Shown piece by piece: positions 1-11,918 of a stretch of 64,000 nt of DNA (within the stretch, counting starts at the first letter, position 1; every line of letters begins with the position of its first letter). Where the stretch lies: NCBI RefSeq assembly GCF_900496995.4, contig NC_044023.1:22638453-22702452 (forward strand), read 5' to 3'. Source of the DNA: Aquila chrysaetos chrysaetos (lineage: Eukaryota > Chordata > Aves > Accipitriformes > Accipitridae). The notes beneath the pieces are model-generated. The model saw nothing but the letters and a program-made list of their open reading frames with translations, ran no database searches and was not told the origin of the DNA. The position numbers and the translations under genes are program-made.

Positions 1-2142
1 TGGTTTGTTCCCTCCATGTCTCTTCGGTATTTGTACAGCATCACCGCGGAGGCCAAGGGCTTCTCGTGCAGCGGCAGTCCCGCTGGAGCCCGACAGCACG
101 GCCACACGTCAAAACGGCAAATACTGAATATCAACTTATTCAAACTCAATGAAACCTCTGACGAGATTCATTTTGGTTTGTTTCAGGCAGCAATCACGTC
201 TTGTTTTAACTTTTGTGTACGTAGCTATCCAGCCCAGGAATCATATCAAAGTCCCTTAACCCATCAAATCTGTAACAGATAAGGAATGTTTTGGGTTTTG
301 GTTTGTGGTTTTTTTTTTTTTTTTTTTTTTTTTCCCCATCCCTCTCTCAAAAAAAAAAAAAAAAGTAGTTTGTGAGCTTCATTGGAGAGACTTTTCCTCT
401 TTTTTTTCCTTTAATAAGATAATTCTTAAGTCTGATTCAAGCCAATGGTGGTACAAATATATTTAGACACATACATCTTTAAATAACAAGCCAAACCTAG
501 GCCTTACTTCTGCACTACAAGTATTTTATTTCAAACAAAATATTTTATGCATTTATTGCAATGCTAAAAAGATCATTAAGTTGTGGATCTTCTCTAGAAA
601 TATCTATTTGTAAGAAGTCAGAACTCACTTCTCTGAAGTCATCTAGGTAAGTATTTAAGAAGTGTGATTTAAAACACTAATTTACATTTGTTAATTCAAG
701 GTTGTTCAAACTATTATAAGAATTTCAAAGAGGAAAAAGAATTGAATAGCTTAAAAGCATCCTTTGAAAACTAAGATATTACTTGCCTGCAGGATTTTCT
801 TCTCCTAATCAGCCCACATAGAAGAGTTGTCATTTCTATCTAGTTCGCTAGCAGATATGCTTTAGTTATTAAATATTAAATCAGAGAGAACAGAGATTCA
901 ATTCAGAAAAATATAGTTCAATCTGCTAAATTGCTACTTTCATAAATTATGTTGTGAACATATTTTGATAAAGAGGGGGTTATTTAAAGATGCAACCAAG
1001 TCTAATGATAAATGAGACCCCGTTTCAATTCAAGTCTGCAAGTTTTAACTCAATAAATATAAAAGAAATTGATCTTCATGGTGCATTTTCCTTTCCTTTT
1101 TAATTTTTTTTTTTTTAACTTCTGCTTTCAAGATAGATGCCTGCAATAAGAAATGGTGTTTACTGTACATAAGGATTTTAATATAATATCCACAGAGGAA
1201 ACAGCTATCTGGCTGAACAGAGTAATACAGAAAAAGAAAGAAGAAATTATTGTAAATCTTTTACTAACTAGGGCTGAGCAAATAATTCATCATGAATAAT
1301 TTGGTCAACAAATGTAGCCTCTTCTTATGCTCACAAGTCATTTATAAACAAACCGTAATTTCCTTGTTTTCCTTTTAGTTATTTGACTTAATTCAGTAAT
1401 TTTGTTCTTTTAAAAAAGACAGCTCCAGCAATGAACTGAGAGTGTTCTCCAGTGAAACCATGTTTCTTGGTTTACTTTGACCAGAAAAATCACAGTGCTA
1501 CTGCTCAAATAAAACCTCTCCCGATGAGACAGACCAAAGCAGAAGGAATTTAGCGTGGACACAGGCTCACATGCCATGGGGTTACCCTGACACAGGGACA
1601 CCTCTGACCTCTCTTTGCCATTTTCCATGTCGAGTCAGACTGTGGGGAGGACAAAGCTCATCAGGGCTCTGAAGCCGTCCTGCGGGTTGTCCATCCTGTC
1701 ATTAGTCCCTGACTTTGTTTCAAGCGTGATGAAGACTATGCTCTAAGTAAAAGGCTTGATAATGGCTGGACTTGGGTTAAAAGCTTTAAACCAGGGAAGA
1801 CGACGGAGGACATGATGGAGCCAGCTCCGTGAGCACTGCTGAACGCACGGGGAAGGTCTCCAACAAGAGCACCGAGGAGAGCTTCAGCTGCCACCCGCAC
1901 CGCTGAGGGAGCCGCGGGCGATGGGAGCATCTCCACGATCACCTCTGGGTACCCACTGCCTGGTCGGTAAGTGCTAGTGTCACGTCTCCAGTGGGTGTGG
2001 AGCAAGTACACACGGGCTACTTCCAGAAAGGAAATCTGCAGCTTGGAGACGCGTCTTCAATGACAGTGCTCTCCATGGAAAATTTGGTTCACGGTGCGCC
2101 TCTCTGAGAACATCAGATGTTCAAAGCTGCACTGTAACCTCC
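1..2142. other. AT-rich non-coding flank, no gene seen
   Basis: No reading frame here is long or has recognisable domains. The stretch is AT-rich, with homopolymer runs near 309-364 and T-rich tracts near 1107. From about 1620 to 2140 the base composition becomes more balanced and CpG appears. A consensus splice-donor string (G|GTAAGTG) occurs at 1966/1967, but no matching exon can be recognised upstream of it. I infer intergenic or intronic DNA. A small non-coding exon cannot be excluded. Confidence 0.55.
289..364. repeat. G/T-rich tract, T25 homopolymer and A16 run
   Basis: A GGGTTTTGG-type stretch leads into about 25 consecutive T (309-333). A short C/T spacer follows, then about 16 A (349-364). 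The adjacent T and A runs could pair as a short foldback. It is simple sequence with no sign of an associated retroposon body. Confidence 0.85.
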
Positions 2143-2735
2143 TGTCACGGTTTAACACCAGCCGGCAACTACGCACCACGCAGCCGCTCAATCACTCACC
2201 CCAACGGCAGGTTGGGGAGGGAATTGGAAGGGTGAAAGTGAGGAAACCCGTGGGCTGAGATAAAGACAGTTGAATAGGTAAAGCAAAAGCCGCACGCACA
2301 AGGAAAGCAAACCCAGGAATTCATTCCCCAGTTCCCGTGGGCGAGCAGGTGTTCAGCCGTCTCCAGGAGAGCAGGGCTCCAGCACACATAACAGCGACTG
2401 GGGAAGGCAAACGGCATCTCTCCGAACGTCCCCCCTTCCTCCTTCTTCCCCAGCTTTATCTGCTGAGCATGACGTCCTGTGGTCTGGAATACCCCTGGGA
2501 TCAGTTGGGATCAGCTGTCCCGGCTGTGTCCCCTCCCAACTCCTTGTGCCCCCCCAGCCTCCTCGCTGGTGGGGTGGGCTGAGGAGCAGAAAAGCCCTTG
2601 GCTCTGGGTAAGCGCTGCTCAGCAATAGCTAAAACATCTCTGAATTATCAACACTGTTTCAGCACAAATCTAAAATGTAGCCCCATACCAGCTACTGCAA
2701 AGAAAACTAACTCTACCCCAGTCAGAACCAGCACA
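2143..2735 (-). mobile_element. Solo LTR of an avian endogenous retrovirus family
   Basis: The element runs from TGTCACGGTTTAAC to ...AACCAGCACA, so it has the TG...CA ends of a retroviral LTR, about 593 bp long. It is flanked by cctcc (2138-2142) and tctcc (2736-2740), which I read as a 5-bp target duplication with one mismatch. Transcription would run on the minus strand, because the family's TATA box and poly(A) signal read in that direction. In this copy both have decayed: the TATA site is GATAAAG (about 2453-2460) and the poly(A) site is ATTCAA (2270-2275). The CRE-like site is TGACGTCC (2470-2477). No gag, pol or env sequence is next to it, so it is a solo LTR left by recombination. I recognise the family from other bird genomes. 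The class is unassigned, although a 5-bp duplication fits ERVL or some ERVK groups. Confidence 0.85.
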
Positions 2736-4379
2736 TCTCCCCTACGAGAAGGGTGAGCATCACCCCCACTTTTCGGCCCATTCTCTGGCAGCGTCACCCA
2801 ACAAAGTCCCCAACCAGACGTGGCACGAAGTCAGACAGCAGATCCGTATTGCACATGCGGGCAGAAGGGTCTGTCTCCACAGCGATGCCGCTGCCCCACC
2901 AAAAAGCCAACCAAACGAAAAGCCACCCCTCTTCCCCACCCATCGATACCTCGATTTTTATCTTCCGTGAGAGCACAGCAGCCTCTCACGCAAACCAACC
3001 GGTCCTCACGCGCGGGGCAGCCTCGCAGCCCTTTCTGGGCAGACGTACGCGCTCCGGGGTAGGCAAAGCCCAGCGGTCCCGTGGGGCTGGTGCTGAGCTT
3101 GGCCCGATGCTGACGGGGCCGGTCACCCCGAGGGGCACCCACAGGGACCGGCGGGAGCCAAACTGCAGCTACCGGTCCAGAAAAACCCTCCACCCGATGG
3201 GTGCCCGTCTGCACAAGGACAGGCTGCCGCGGCACGGTGCCGCGTAACGCAGGCTGTAAAGAAAACTCCCCCCCCTCCCCACTTTCTGCAAGATTTTACA
3301 GTTCTTTCTGCAAAACTAACAGTTCTCACCCCAGTAAAAGGGCATTTAACTTTTGGTTCTACATAGGCTTTTTATGCGCATTATTGCAATCAAATTTAAT
3401 TCACTCCCTGCTAGCTGAACTGGCACTCATTCCAGGTTGAAGTGATATCAAATAATAGCCCCCTTCAACTGAATTGCTGAATAAAAGTCCACATTAACTC
3501 CTGTTTAAAGCAGCTTTACATTCGGACGGCGCTACGCTGCCGGTGGAAAGCACGCACGCTCAGCCACACTGACGACATCGTTAAACTTTAAATTGGTTGA
3601 TTCATTTCACAAGTTCATCACCGGAATGAAAACGTCAGTTTCTCATAATATTGTTTTAACTATCACGGTTACCCTGTGACTTACAGTTATATTGAATACT
3701 AAAACTTGTAATGTAAGTGTCTTCTCTTAATTAGCCAATACACTGATAATTTCATTTTAATTTCAGGCCACAAGTTAAAAGAGGCATCTCTCTAATGCTT
3801 CCACTTTATTTCAATAAACTGTATCAAAATGGTCTTCCAGAAGACACATAAATCTGTAGTTTGAGTCCATTTGCTATAATACACAAATAAATGAAATGTT
3901 AATATAACACTTAGGGCAAAATAAATTAATTCTGCTTTAATTCCACATCTACTGAAATGCTTGGTTTCCAAAGCTCTGACTCAAGAATATGAAAGCATTG
4001 ATACTATGCTTTGCAGAAAAGAAAGGAGCAGAGAAAGGACTGCAAGAATAAATCCAGTGGGAACAGAAGATGAAAAATGATCAGGAACTGGCAGAGAGAC
4101 AAGCAGACACAGATCCCACGAATATGAAGACGAGATGCTGACAAAGCTCATGCTCTCAAATGTCCGGGACATGTGCTATGCTCCCTCTTCCCTACTACTA
4201 GTTTGAAAAACTTTACTCCTTGAATGGCTAGCAATCACCTTATTACCGGCTAATTTTCCATCCAAACTTATTAATTTTCAATTTATAGCTCATTTAATAA
4301 TGAGCCCATACTATCTTTTAATGTAAGACATTATGCTTCCTCCTTGACTCTTGCTCCCAAATGCACTTACAGAGAGTCA
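2736..4379. other. Non-coding: GC-rich shoulder then AT-rich DNA
   Basis: The first part (to about 3250) is GC-rich and contains a CpG islet. The remainder is AT-rich without repeats I can name. Open frames in the GC-rich part exist in several frames on both strands at once, which is typical of composition rather than coding. I see no splice-flanked exon. Confidence 0.5.
2995..3250. promoter_or_regulatory. Short CpG-rich islet
   Basis: CpG dinucleotides are frequent (cacgcgcgg, gacgtacgcgctccgg, ccgcggcacggtgccgcg) compared with the CpG-poor surroundings. The islet ends in a near-perfect palindrome at 3228-3244. It lies 260 bp beyond the solo LTR. It may be a small unmethylated regulatory element or simply a GC-rich patch. 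No CCAAT or TATA element with a following exon was seen. Confidence 0.4.
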
Positions 4380-4720
4380 GCCTATCCCCTCTCAACCTGC
4401 ACATTATCAGGCTGAACAAGACAAGCTCCTGTAATATGCTTTTATAAGAAAGATCATACACTCTTCTTACCATCCCAGAATCCCTTTTCTGCACCTGATC
4501 CCAAGAACTTCATCTTCTGGAACACAGTTCCTGGAACTGCACAAAATATTCCAAACGAGGTCACGCCAAGGCCTTGCACAGCAGCCGTAACCTTGTTGAG
4601 TCTTTACTAAAGATGCCTTACCTAATGCATCCTAACAAATAAATAAATCACATAGTCTTTTCACAGGTGGGCCACATACCTCACTTGTCCTACAAACATC
4701 CACTGTAAGTCAGATCTTTT
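4380..4720 (-). mobile_element. Ancient CR1-type LINE fragment (antisense)
   Basis: Several consecutive phrases match, in order, the antisense strand of CR1-family LINEs as I remember them: a CTGAACAAG...AGCTCCT segment, then CTGCACCTGATCC, then GGAACTGCACAAAATATTCCAA followed by GAGGTCACGCCAAGGCCTTGCACAG, then GATGCCTTACCTAATGCATCC. The copy is heavily diverged, has no open frame, and is truncated at both ends. The exact subfamily is unclear and the boundaries are approximate, perhaps by 50 bp. Confidence 0.65.
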
Positions 4721-5084
4721 TCCCTCCCCATCATTTCTAGATGAAAAGTCCCCAGGTGATAGCAAAGTGTTGCTATAAACGCATTATTCTGCCTTTTATG
4801 CTACCCAGTTTCCTCTCCCTTCTATTACCCTAATCAGTATTGTCAGCTAATTCTCCCCCTATCACATCTAGACCTCCTTAGTATTGCCAATTTTACTTTT
4901 GCAAGCTTACCCTAACCCCACTGCTGCCATCCACCCCAGTAACTCTCTGGCATATATAATGCAGAGTCTCCCCTTTAGCCAGTTCCTCCTCTCCTTTACA
5001 GTTTTAATAGTAATTGCCATTGTATCAACTCCAAATAATAATTTCCTGTGTGTCAGACAGATCACATCCAAGCATTATCATTGT

Positions 5085-5140
5085 AAAAAAAAAAAAAAAA
5101 TCTTTTATGCAAAAAAAAAAAAACCAACCCCAAACCAAAT
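5085..5140. repeat. Two A-runs followed by CCAACCCCAAACC
   Basis: There are 16 A at 5085-5100 and 13 A at 5111-5123, followed directly by ccaaccccaaaccaaa. This A(n)CCCCAAACC arrangement recurs elsewhere in the window. The repeat has no obvious retroposon body upstream. Confidence 0.75.
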
Positions 5141-8100
5141 TAGAGTGCAATGCAGTAGTAATTACAGCGTCTTTCACTGTCCATTTGCCTCTGTGACCAC
5201 GACAACTCCCTCCTTCTGCCTCTCTAACGCTTTGCAGAGCGCTGACCTGAAGCTGCCACTACTCCCTTTTTAAAAGGAAAGTATTACCCATGACAACTCT
5301 CCAGTTACAGGGCAGCACCTCCGACAGATGTGGATTCATTAAAAATCGCTGGAATTACACTTAAAATTCATGGGACAACTCTCGATAATCCACAGCTGGG
5401 ATTGCCTGGGCTGCCTGATAATGTCATATTAAGCTCTCCAGGCCCTTCTCCTGCCTTGGGTATTGTAATTTCCATTGCCCTGTGCTCATTTCCATTGAGC
5501 AGTCTATCATCGCCCGCACGCACATCTTCATCCTCGTTAAGGACCCAGGGGGAATATTCTCACTCCCTGGGCTGGGGAGTAAGGATATATACGGGGCAAG
5601 GTACAACTATTAGTATCACAAAACAGTCTAACTTGGCTTTCAAATTCACGTGGAAGCAGATCTCTAGAGAAGAAAGGGGATACAGACACCGAGATATTGA
5701 GTAACGGGGGGAGAATCCCACCCCACCACCTCGATGACGGCAGAGGCTGCCGCTTGCTGCACCGACCAGCCGCACATCTGACGGGCTGGACGCCCGCTCC
5801 TGTTGAGCGCAGATGATCTGTATTCAGAAAAGGAAAGCAAAGGCTAAATCTCATGCTTGAGAATACTCCGGCTGCTTCCCTAATAGACCCAAATGAATAG
5901 AAACGTATCGGCTGCAAACCCAATGAATAACCAGAAACGTGTGCAAGAAAATCTGGGAAACTCTTGACTTGAGGATGCCACAGGTCAAAAACAAGTGATA
6001 TTTAATGTGTCTACTTTGAGACCATTTCTCACTAAAGCATTAAATTATCACATAAAACCCATGAGTAAAGAGGATTTGCAGAGGTCATACAATGGAATAT
6101 TTCTGACCCGAGCTGTTTTTGTACCCATTTGATTTTTTTTCTGTAGTAGTAAGGCAAGACTCTGGATGTTCAGCTAAGAAAAAAGTAGAAGTCAGCACAA
6201 CAGCTGATAACTGCAGAGAAAAAAGAAAAATAGTCAATAAAAATATTCACTGGGGTCACAATGATGTCAGAAAAAGCCTCAGACTGAGATCCCTGCACCT
6301 GTAAGCAATTTCTTGAAGATATAGCTGTGAAGGAAGTGCCATATGGTGAAAATTCAGTCTATAATACCCAGCTATGTTGAAAGCAAAGCCTTGTAAACAG
6401 ATTCATATGCTGCAAGTTCAACTAAGGTAAGAAAGGCTTAAAGGTCAACCTGGAGGGCATAAATTGGGGTTTTGTAAATGATGCTGGGAGATCACAGGAA
6501 GGAGAGATTTAGAGAAGCCTGAGGAAGTTAATCTGCTGCAGATGGCTCGGATGTTACACGCACGGGCAGTATCTCGAGCGCTGAAGTACTGACGGCATCT
6601 CTACAAAATGGAATCCTGATGGGAAGTTCACTTGGAAGCAGCCAGTGCTCGTGTGCGCACCCACCACCTGAAACGGGACATGAAAAGCCCACAGCCCTGT
6701 GCTACTTGGGAAAATAATCGGGCATCTAGGGAAAAAAAAATATTAAGCAGCCATAGGCTTGCTAGGGTACTGTTACTTGCTTTTACATTTCTCCGGCTGT
6801 TTGCAAATTAAGCAAGACTAGGTTCCCTTTTAGTGGATTAAACTTTATTTAATGTTTTCCATTCCAGACCACCCTCCCCTCCCTGCAGGGACAGCGGTGC
6901 CCGGGGCGAGCTGTCTTTCAGCTCTGGTTGCCATTGCAGCCTGCCCTGCTGTCGGGGGGGGAAGGTTGCCCAGGACTTTTGCTTTGTTTAGATAACAACA
7001 AAACAAATGAAACCAGTAGAGACTTTGACCAGAGCAAGCTGGAGGGGAACAACTTTCACTCCCCATGGGAAAAAACACACAGGTTGTTTTACAGGCGGAC
7101 ACACACTGGCCGGGCGACCACCACGTCCCGGCCAGCCTCGCTGCAGCACCCCACAATCCATTTTAGGGGCACGCAGAAATAAAGTCTGAGGCCCTCCCTA
7201 TCAATCTTCCCAATTCCCCAAGAAATTTCCAAGACTCAAACTCATCTGCTCACCAATTCACCCATCCTACCAGCCAGGTGGCCAGTGGGAGCCAACAACA
7301 ACCGTTTCCCCGCTGCAGGCAAATTCTGCAGCGCCGCTGCGTCATGCCGGGGCACGTGCATTTTGGTCTGGAGCAGAACAGACTGTCTGGGGGCAGGAAT
7401 AACACTGGTGTGTCTTATTACTCTGGAATACTGCTGAAAGGAATACTGGAAGGTAACCCACAGAAATGATGTTATAATTAATAATAAAAATATTCTTATC
7501 ATCAGCTGTAGTAAGCTGATGCTCTAGCTCTCGAAGACCCTCGAACACAGGCTGCCAACAGCCTAAGAAAGCATGTATTTCCTAAAGACTGGGATAAGAC
7601 CTAAGAGACAGAAAGCCTAAACAGTAAAGCAACCACACAGCATGCCAGCCCCCATCACACCACTGCTCTAATTAAGCTCCAAGCTGGTAAATGACCTGCC
7701 CCACCGTTAGCAGCCACCTGGGCTGCCCAGGGTGACCCCACACCCCAAAGAACCATTTTCAAACAGCCTCTGCTTTACCCGCTCCTCTCCCTACCAGGCA
7801 CACGTTGCACACAAAACGCCGAATTACGGTCAATAGCAAGGAGCAGAAGGCCTGAGCGGTGCTGTATATTCACGGCAAGACTCGGTGCTTTTGTGGAACT
7901 GGAAACGCTGAGGGACCAGGAGCATCAGCACCCACATCTCAAAGGGATGCACACCACTGAGACACACTGGTCCCACACCCGTCTGCTTGCACAGACAGAA
8001 GTATTCCCAGTTCTTCACACACAGCTAAAAACTTGACATGCACATTCAGAAACTTCAAGATATTCATCCTCAGCCACAAAGAAGCAGAACCTCTCTCGCT

Positions 8101-9586
8101 CCCAACAGCGCAGCCCGGCTCTTGCCGCATGCCTCTGCAACAGTGAAAAGCCTGTACCATTTTCCAAAGCTGCACAGACTCACATTACTTTTTCTTGGGA
8201 GAGGATCAGTATTTGCAGTCTGTCCTTAACCACTGCTTCAGCTCAGCATCTTCCAGTGTCTCTGCCGCTCACTGTCAGCAGGGAACGAGGATATCAGAAT
8301 CAACAACTGAACTTTCTCTGCTGCAAAGACTTACATATTTTAAGAATTTTAAATGAAAAATATTTGAGAGGCCTTCTCTCACAGAGAGGGAGATATATTA
8401 GAAATAATTTTTCTTGGTAGGCAAGGTTTGCAGGGGGGCATTGCTCCCATCAAACACCTTAGTGATAAAGTAATTTGTTGTTTGACCTACAGAGGACCAC
8501 ACATGCCATGCTGAGAAACACAGATGAGTTGGGAGATGACAGATCTGCTCTGTTTCCTGGCAGCCTAACACAGATGTTACCTATCTTGGTTTTCTTCCTT
8601 GCTGAGAAAAAAAAGAAACTGGGAAGCTGCTGCAGAGAAGACTCCTGGTACCATCGGGTTCCCTCCTCCAAACCTGTGAGCATCCCTGGAAACACCATCT
8701 GCGCAGCACGAGATCGCCGCTTTCCAACGGCCTGATCCAGTTTGCTTCAAGGTTGAAACAGAGGATGCACTGGAAAGCAGCTATGGTAAGGCTATAATTA
8801 GAGGTGGCTCCATTAGCCCACTCCAAACGACGGCTGTCTGTGCATCAGCTCACACGTGAAAGCCCACAGGTCTGCCTGCCTTTGCCACCCATCTCTGCAG
8901 GTAGAGCCTGTGCAGAGATGCGTATCGAAGTGCTCTCCTCCCTGAGCAATGTTTTGGACAGCTGATAAACAATTTAGCATGCAGGAGCAGTTAGTTAAGT
9001 ACAAAGACATCCAAAGACCTCTCTCTGCTCGACAGCAGAATTTCTGCCTCCAAATATCCCACAAAAAAAACCCCAAAACTAAAACAGTGCACAGAGGCAC
9101 GCTGGACATCCAAAGATAAACAGCCAGGCTAAGGACAGGGAAGAGGGTTCTTTCCTTCACTTTCCTCACTTCTAAATATTTCAGCTGAATTCATGGCACC
9201 TGAGATGTAGATCTCCATGAGTATTGACATTAGCTCCTGTTTAGAGAGCTGGTATCAAAGGGCATCAGATCTGCTCTGGAAGCGTTGGGAGCAGCTCGCT
9301 GTATTTGAGCATTTACGAGGCAACCAGAAAGTAGGAAAAAGATGTAGAAAACATGATCAAGATATTGGGAATTCAAACAGCCGAAGGGCAGACCACATGG
9401 TGGAACTACTTGAATATAACAATACCCATATTACCAAAACATCACGCTGAGTTAAAGGCTTAGATAATAATAAAAAAAGCTCTATGCACAGCACAGCTAA
9501 ATGCAATAGAAATCATCTATCACAGTGAAATTTATTCAATTATTCTTCTTCATTAGCCAAATTCATATCAACTTTGAAAGGATTCA

Positions 9587-9635
9587 CAGAAGGGCAAGTG
9601 GCAGTCACAGGCTGGGCCACCCACCTGCCCTTCTG
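9587..9635. repeat. 15-bp inverted repeat with 19-nt loop
   Basis: CAGAAGGGCAAGTGG (9587-9601) and CCACCTGCCCTTCTG (9621-9635) are reverse complements at 14 of 15 positions. The single difference is an A against a C. The intervening 19 nt are cagtcacaggctgggccac. Transcribed RNA could form a hairpin, but it would be shorter than a usual pre-miRNA. It could also be the stump of a foldback element. Confidence 0.7.
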
Positions 9636-11835
9636 AACGCACAACAATATTTACAGGCATTAGAACTTTTGGAAAGTTTGTTAGCTTTAGTAAACTTGTT
9701 CAAAATTATCATACCCAGCCAAAAAACTCAACAGCTCCTGGAATGTTCCTTAACAGAGGAGCCAAAACCAGTTTATTTTGCTTCCCTTCTTTTCCATACA
9801 TGGAAATGTTGAATGTACATAAATTCCTATGTACCCTTTTTTCCCTTATTATTTTAAAATCTAATAATTGCCTTTTTCATGCTCTGAGCTAGAGAAAACT
9901 TTTAGCAAAAGCTGTCATGTTTCCAGATTGTGGAATTACAATCTTTTTAATCATCTAATAAAAGTCTGTAAGAGACTTCCAAGTTTCATTCACATGTTTA
10001 CCTCTACATTTTTTGTCTTGACAATTTTGCTTGCAATTTTCCTCATCTTTGGGAAATTAACCATTTTGAAGCACTAAAATACATATAAAACTGCATGGGA
10101 CTACTTACTATATACAACTTACTGGAGCTCCTTAAAAGATTCACGCTTTCTCTCAATGTCTAAATGCTTAGCTGTTCGTTTTCTCCTTTTAAAAAAGGTC
10201 CCCAAATTCTTCTGTTTCTAACATATGAAAATTTAAAAAAAAAAAAGCAGATCACTCCCGAGGCAGATGGGAAACACTCAGATAAACTCTAAATCTCCAA
10301 GAAGGTGACAGTACATTGCTAGGCTTGCTTTATGCCTTCATAACCCATCAACTTACCATACCAATGACAAAAGTGGCTTTGTTTTACGCCTGTTGCTGGG
10401 TATCTGGACAGAACCTGCCCAACTACAAGCAATAATTATGGCCATTGCAGTGTGCCTTGATGAGGTTTTGACAGTGCCCAGCCCAGGAGCCTCAGTTCTG
10501 CATGGTTCGAGGCAGCTGCTGTGCATCAGCCGGTGGGTAACCGGCACGCTGGGACGCAGGGCTTTTAAACCAAAAGCAAGAGGGATGGCAGAGACCCACC
10601 AAACAATATACTGTATCTACCACTCACTTAACAACTCCAGATGCAATTGTTCTGGTCTAATCTCCCTAGCTGAATGACTCAAACACATTCAAGCACCTTA
10701 GTGTAGGGCCAGCCAGCCAGTTGAGCAATGAAGTATCTGGGTAAGGCATTTCTTGTTGACCTTCTCAAGCAATCAGCTTGGGGCCTGAACTATGAGTTTC
10801 ATTAGTGTGGTTGTATAATTCCCTTTTTTAATGTTAGCAATTAATTCATCCCAGTTTCCAGTACGGTCTCTGCCTCACAGCCCCCATCTTGATCTTGTGT
10901 TGCTCCAGTTTCAGTGACAGAGCCATAACCATGACCACATCTGTGGTCATTAGAAGCCCAGAGCAATTAACAGAAGGGAAGAAATGCCTAAGCAAGGTAG
11001 CTGTGTGTCCAAGCGGGATCAGACTGGGAGCAGACATACCTAACAACCTCATTAGAAAACCCATTCCTAACACTCACGGAAATGCTTTGTGCCGTTTCAA
11101 ACCCCCTCGCTAGGAATAACAGCTGGAAATACAAACAATTGCTTTTTTGCCACTTAATTTTAAAAATACTTCTCTGGGAGCTCCTTGCAGGCTCCTAAGA
11201 ATACTTGTTTGTCAGGCTATACAATAACACATTGCAATATGAGCACCATTCTGCTAGAGAGCAAAACCCAACACCCAGTAAACACCTTCTACATAAGCTA
11301 TTTTTCAGCTGTAATCTGCCCTGCCTTTTGTGCTGGGGAGGTCTGGTTTGCACGTTTTATTTTTTAGCATCACATCTACTTACACAAAGCTCTGCTCTTC
11401 TATTAGCTTGAACCTGTGTCTTGTAAGGAAAGCAGATGTGGATTTGAGACTTCAAAAACGTGGCATAAGTCAGTGTTGCAGCTGGGTCTAGACCCACACC
11501 CGTAAGCCTTTCTCCAGAAGAACAGCAGAAGCCACCCCCCCAGTGTTGAAACAACCACGCTGTAATTATTAATGTTTCAAACTTTGTCAGTGATGACCCA
11601 GCAAAAATCAATGTCATATAAATGTAAAGCTATACTCATCAGAAAGCATTAAACTCCAAGCTACATTTCTAACTCACAATTTAACTTAATAACATCATCA
11701 TACAGGGCTGTCAGTTGTCATCTGCTAAGGGACAGTGCGATGAGCAGTTTACTCTGCATCAGCAAGGCTGGTGGGATCTGAAACTCAGCGTCACGCCCAA
11801 GGTTATGTTTCACGTAGAAGCAATGGGATTTATCT

Positions 11836-11918
11836 GTTGGGTGTTTGGTTTGTTGTTGGTTTTGGGGTTTTTTTGTTTTGGTTTGGTGGGGGTTTTTTTG
11901 TTTTTTTTTTTTTTTTTA
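11836..11918. repeat. G/T-rich simple tract with T17 run
   Basis: The stretch reads GGGTGTTTGGTTTGTTG and continues as alternating short G and long T runs, ending in a T homopolymer. It is the complement-type version of the A(n)CCCCAAACC motif seen at other sites in the window. Confidence 0.8.

Noticed and set aside
1960..1975. Consensus splice donor G|GTAAGTG
   Set aside because: A single donor string with no matching acceptor, coding frame or promoter upstream is expected by chance in 64 kb.
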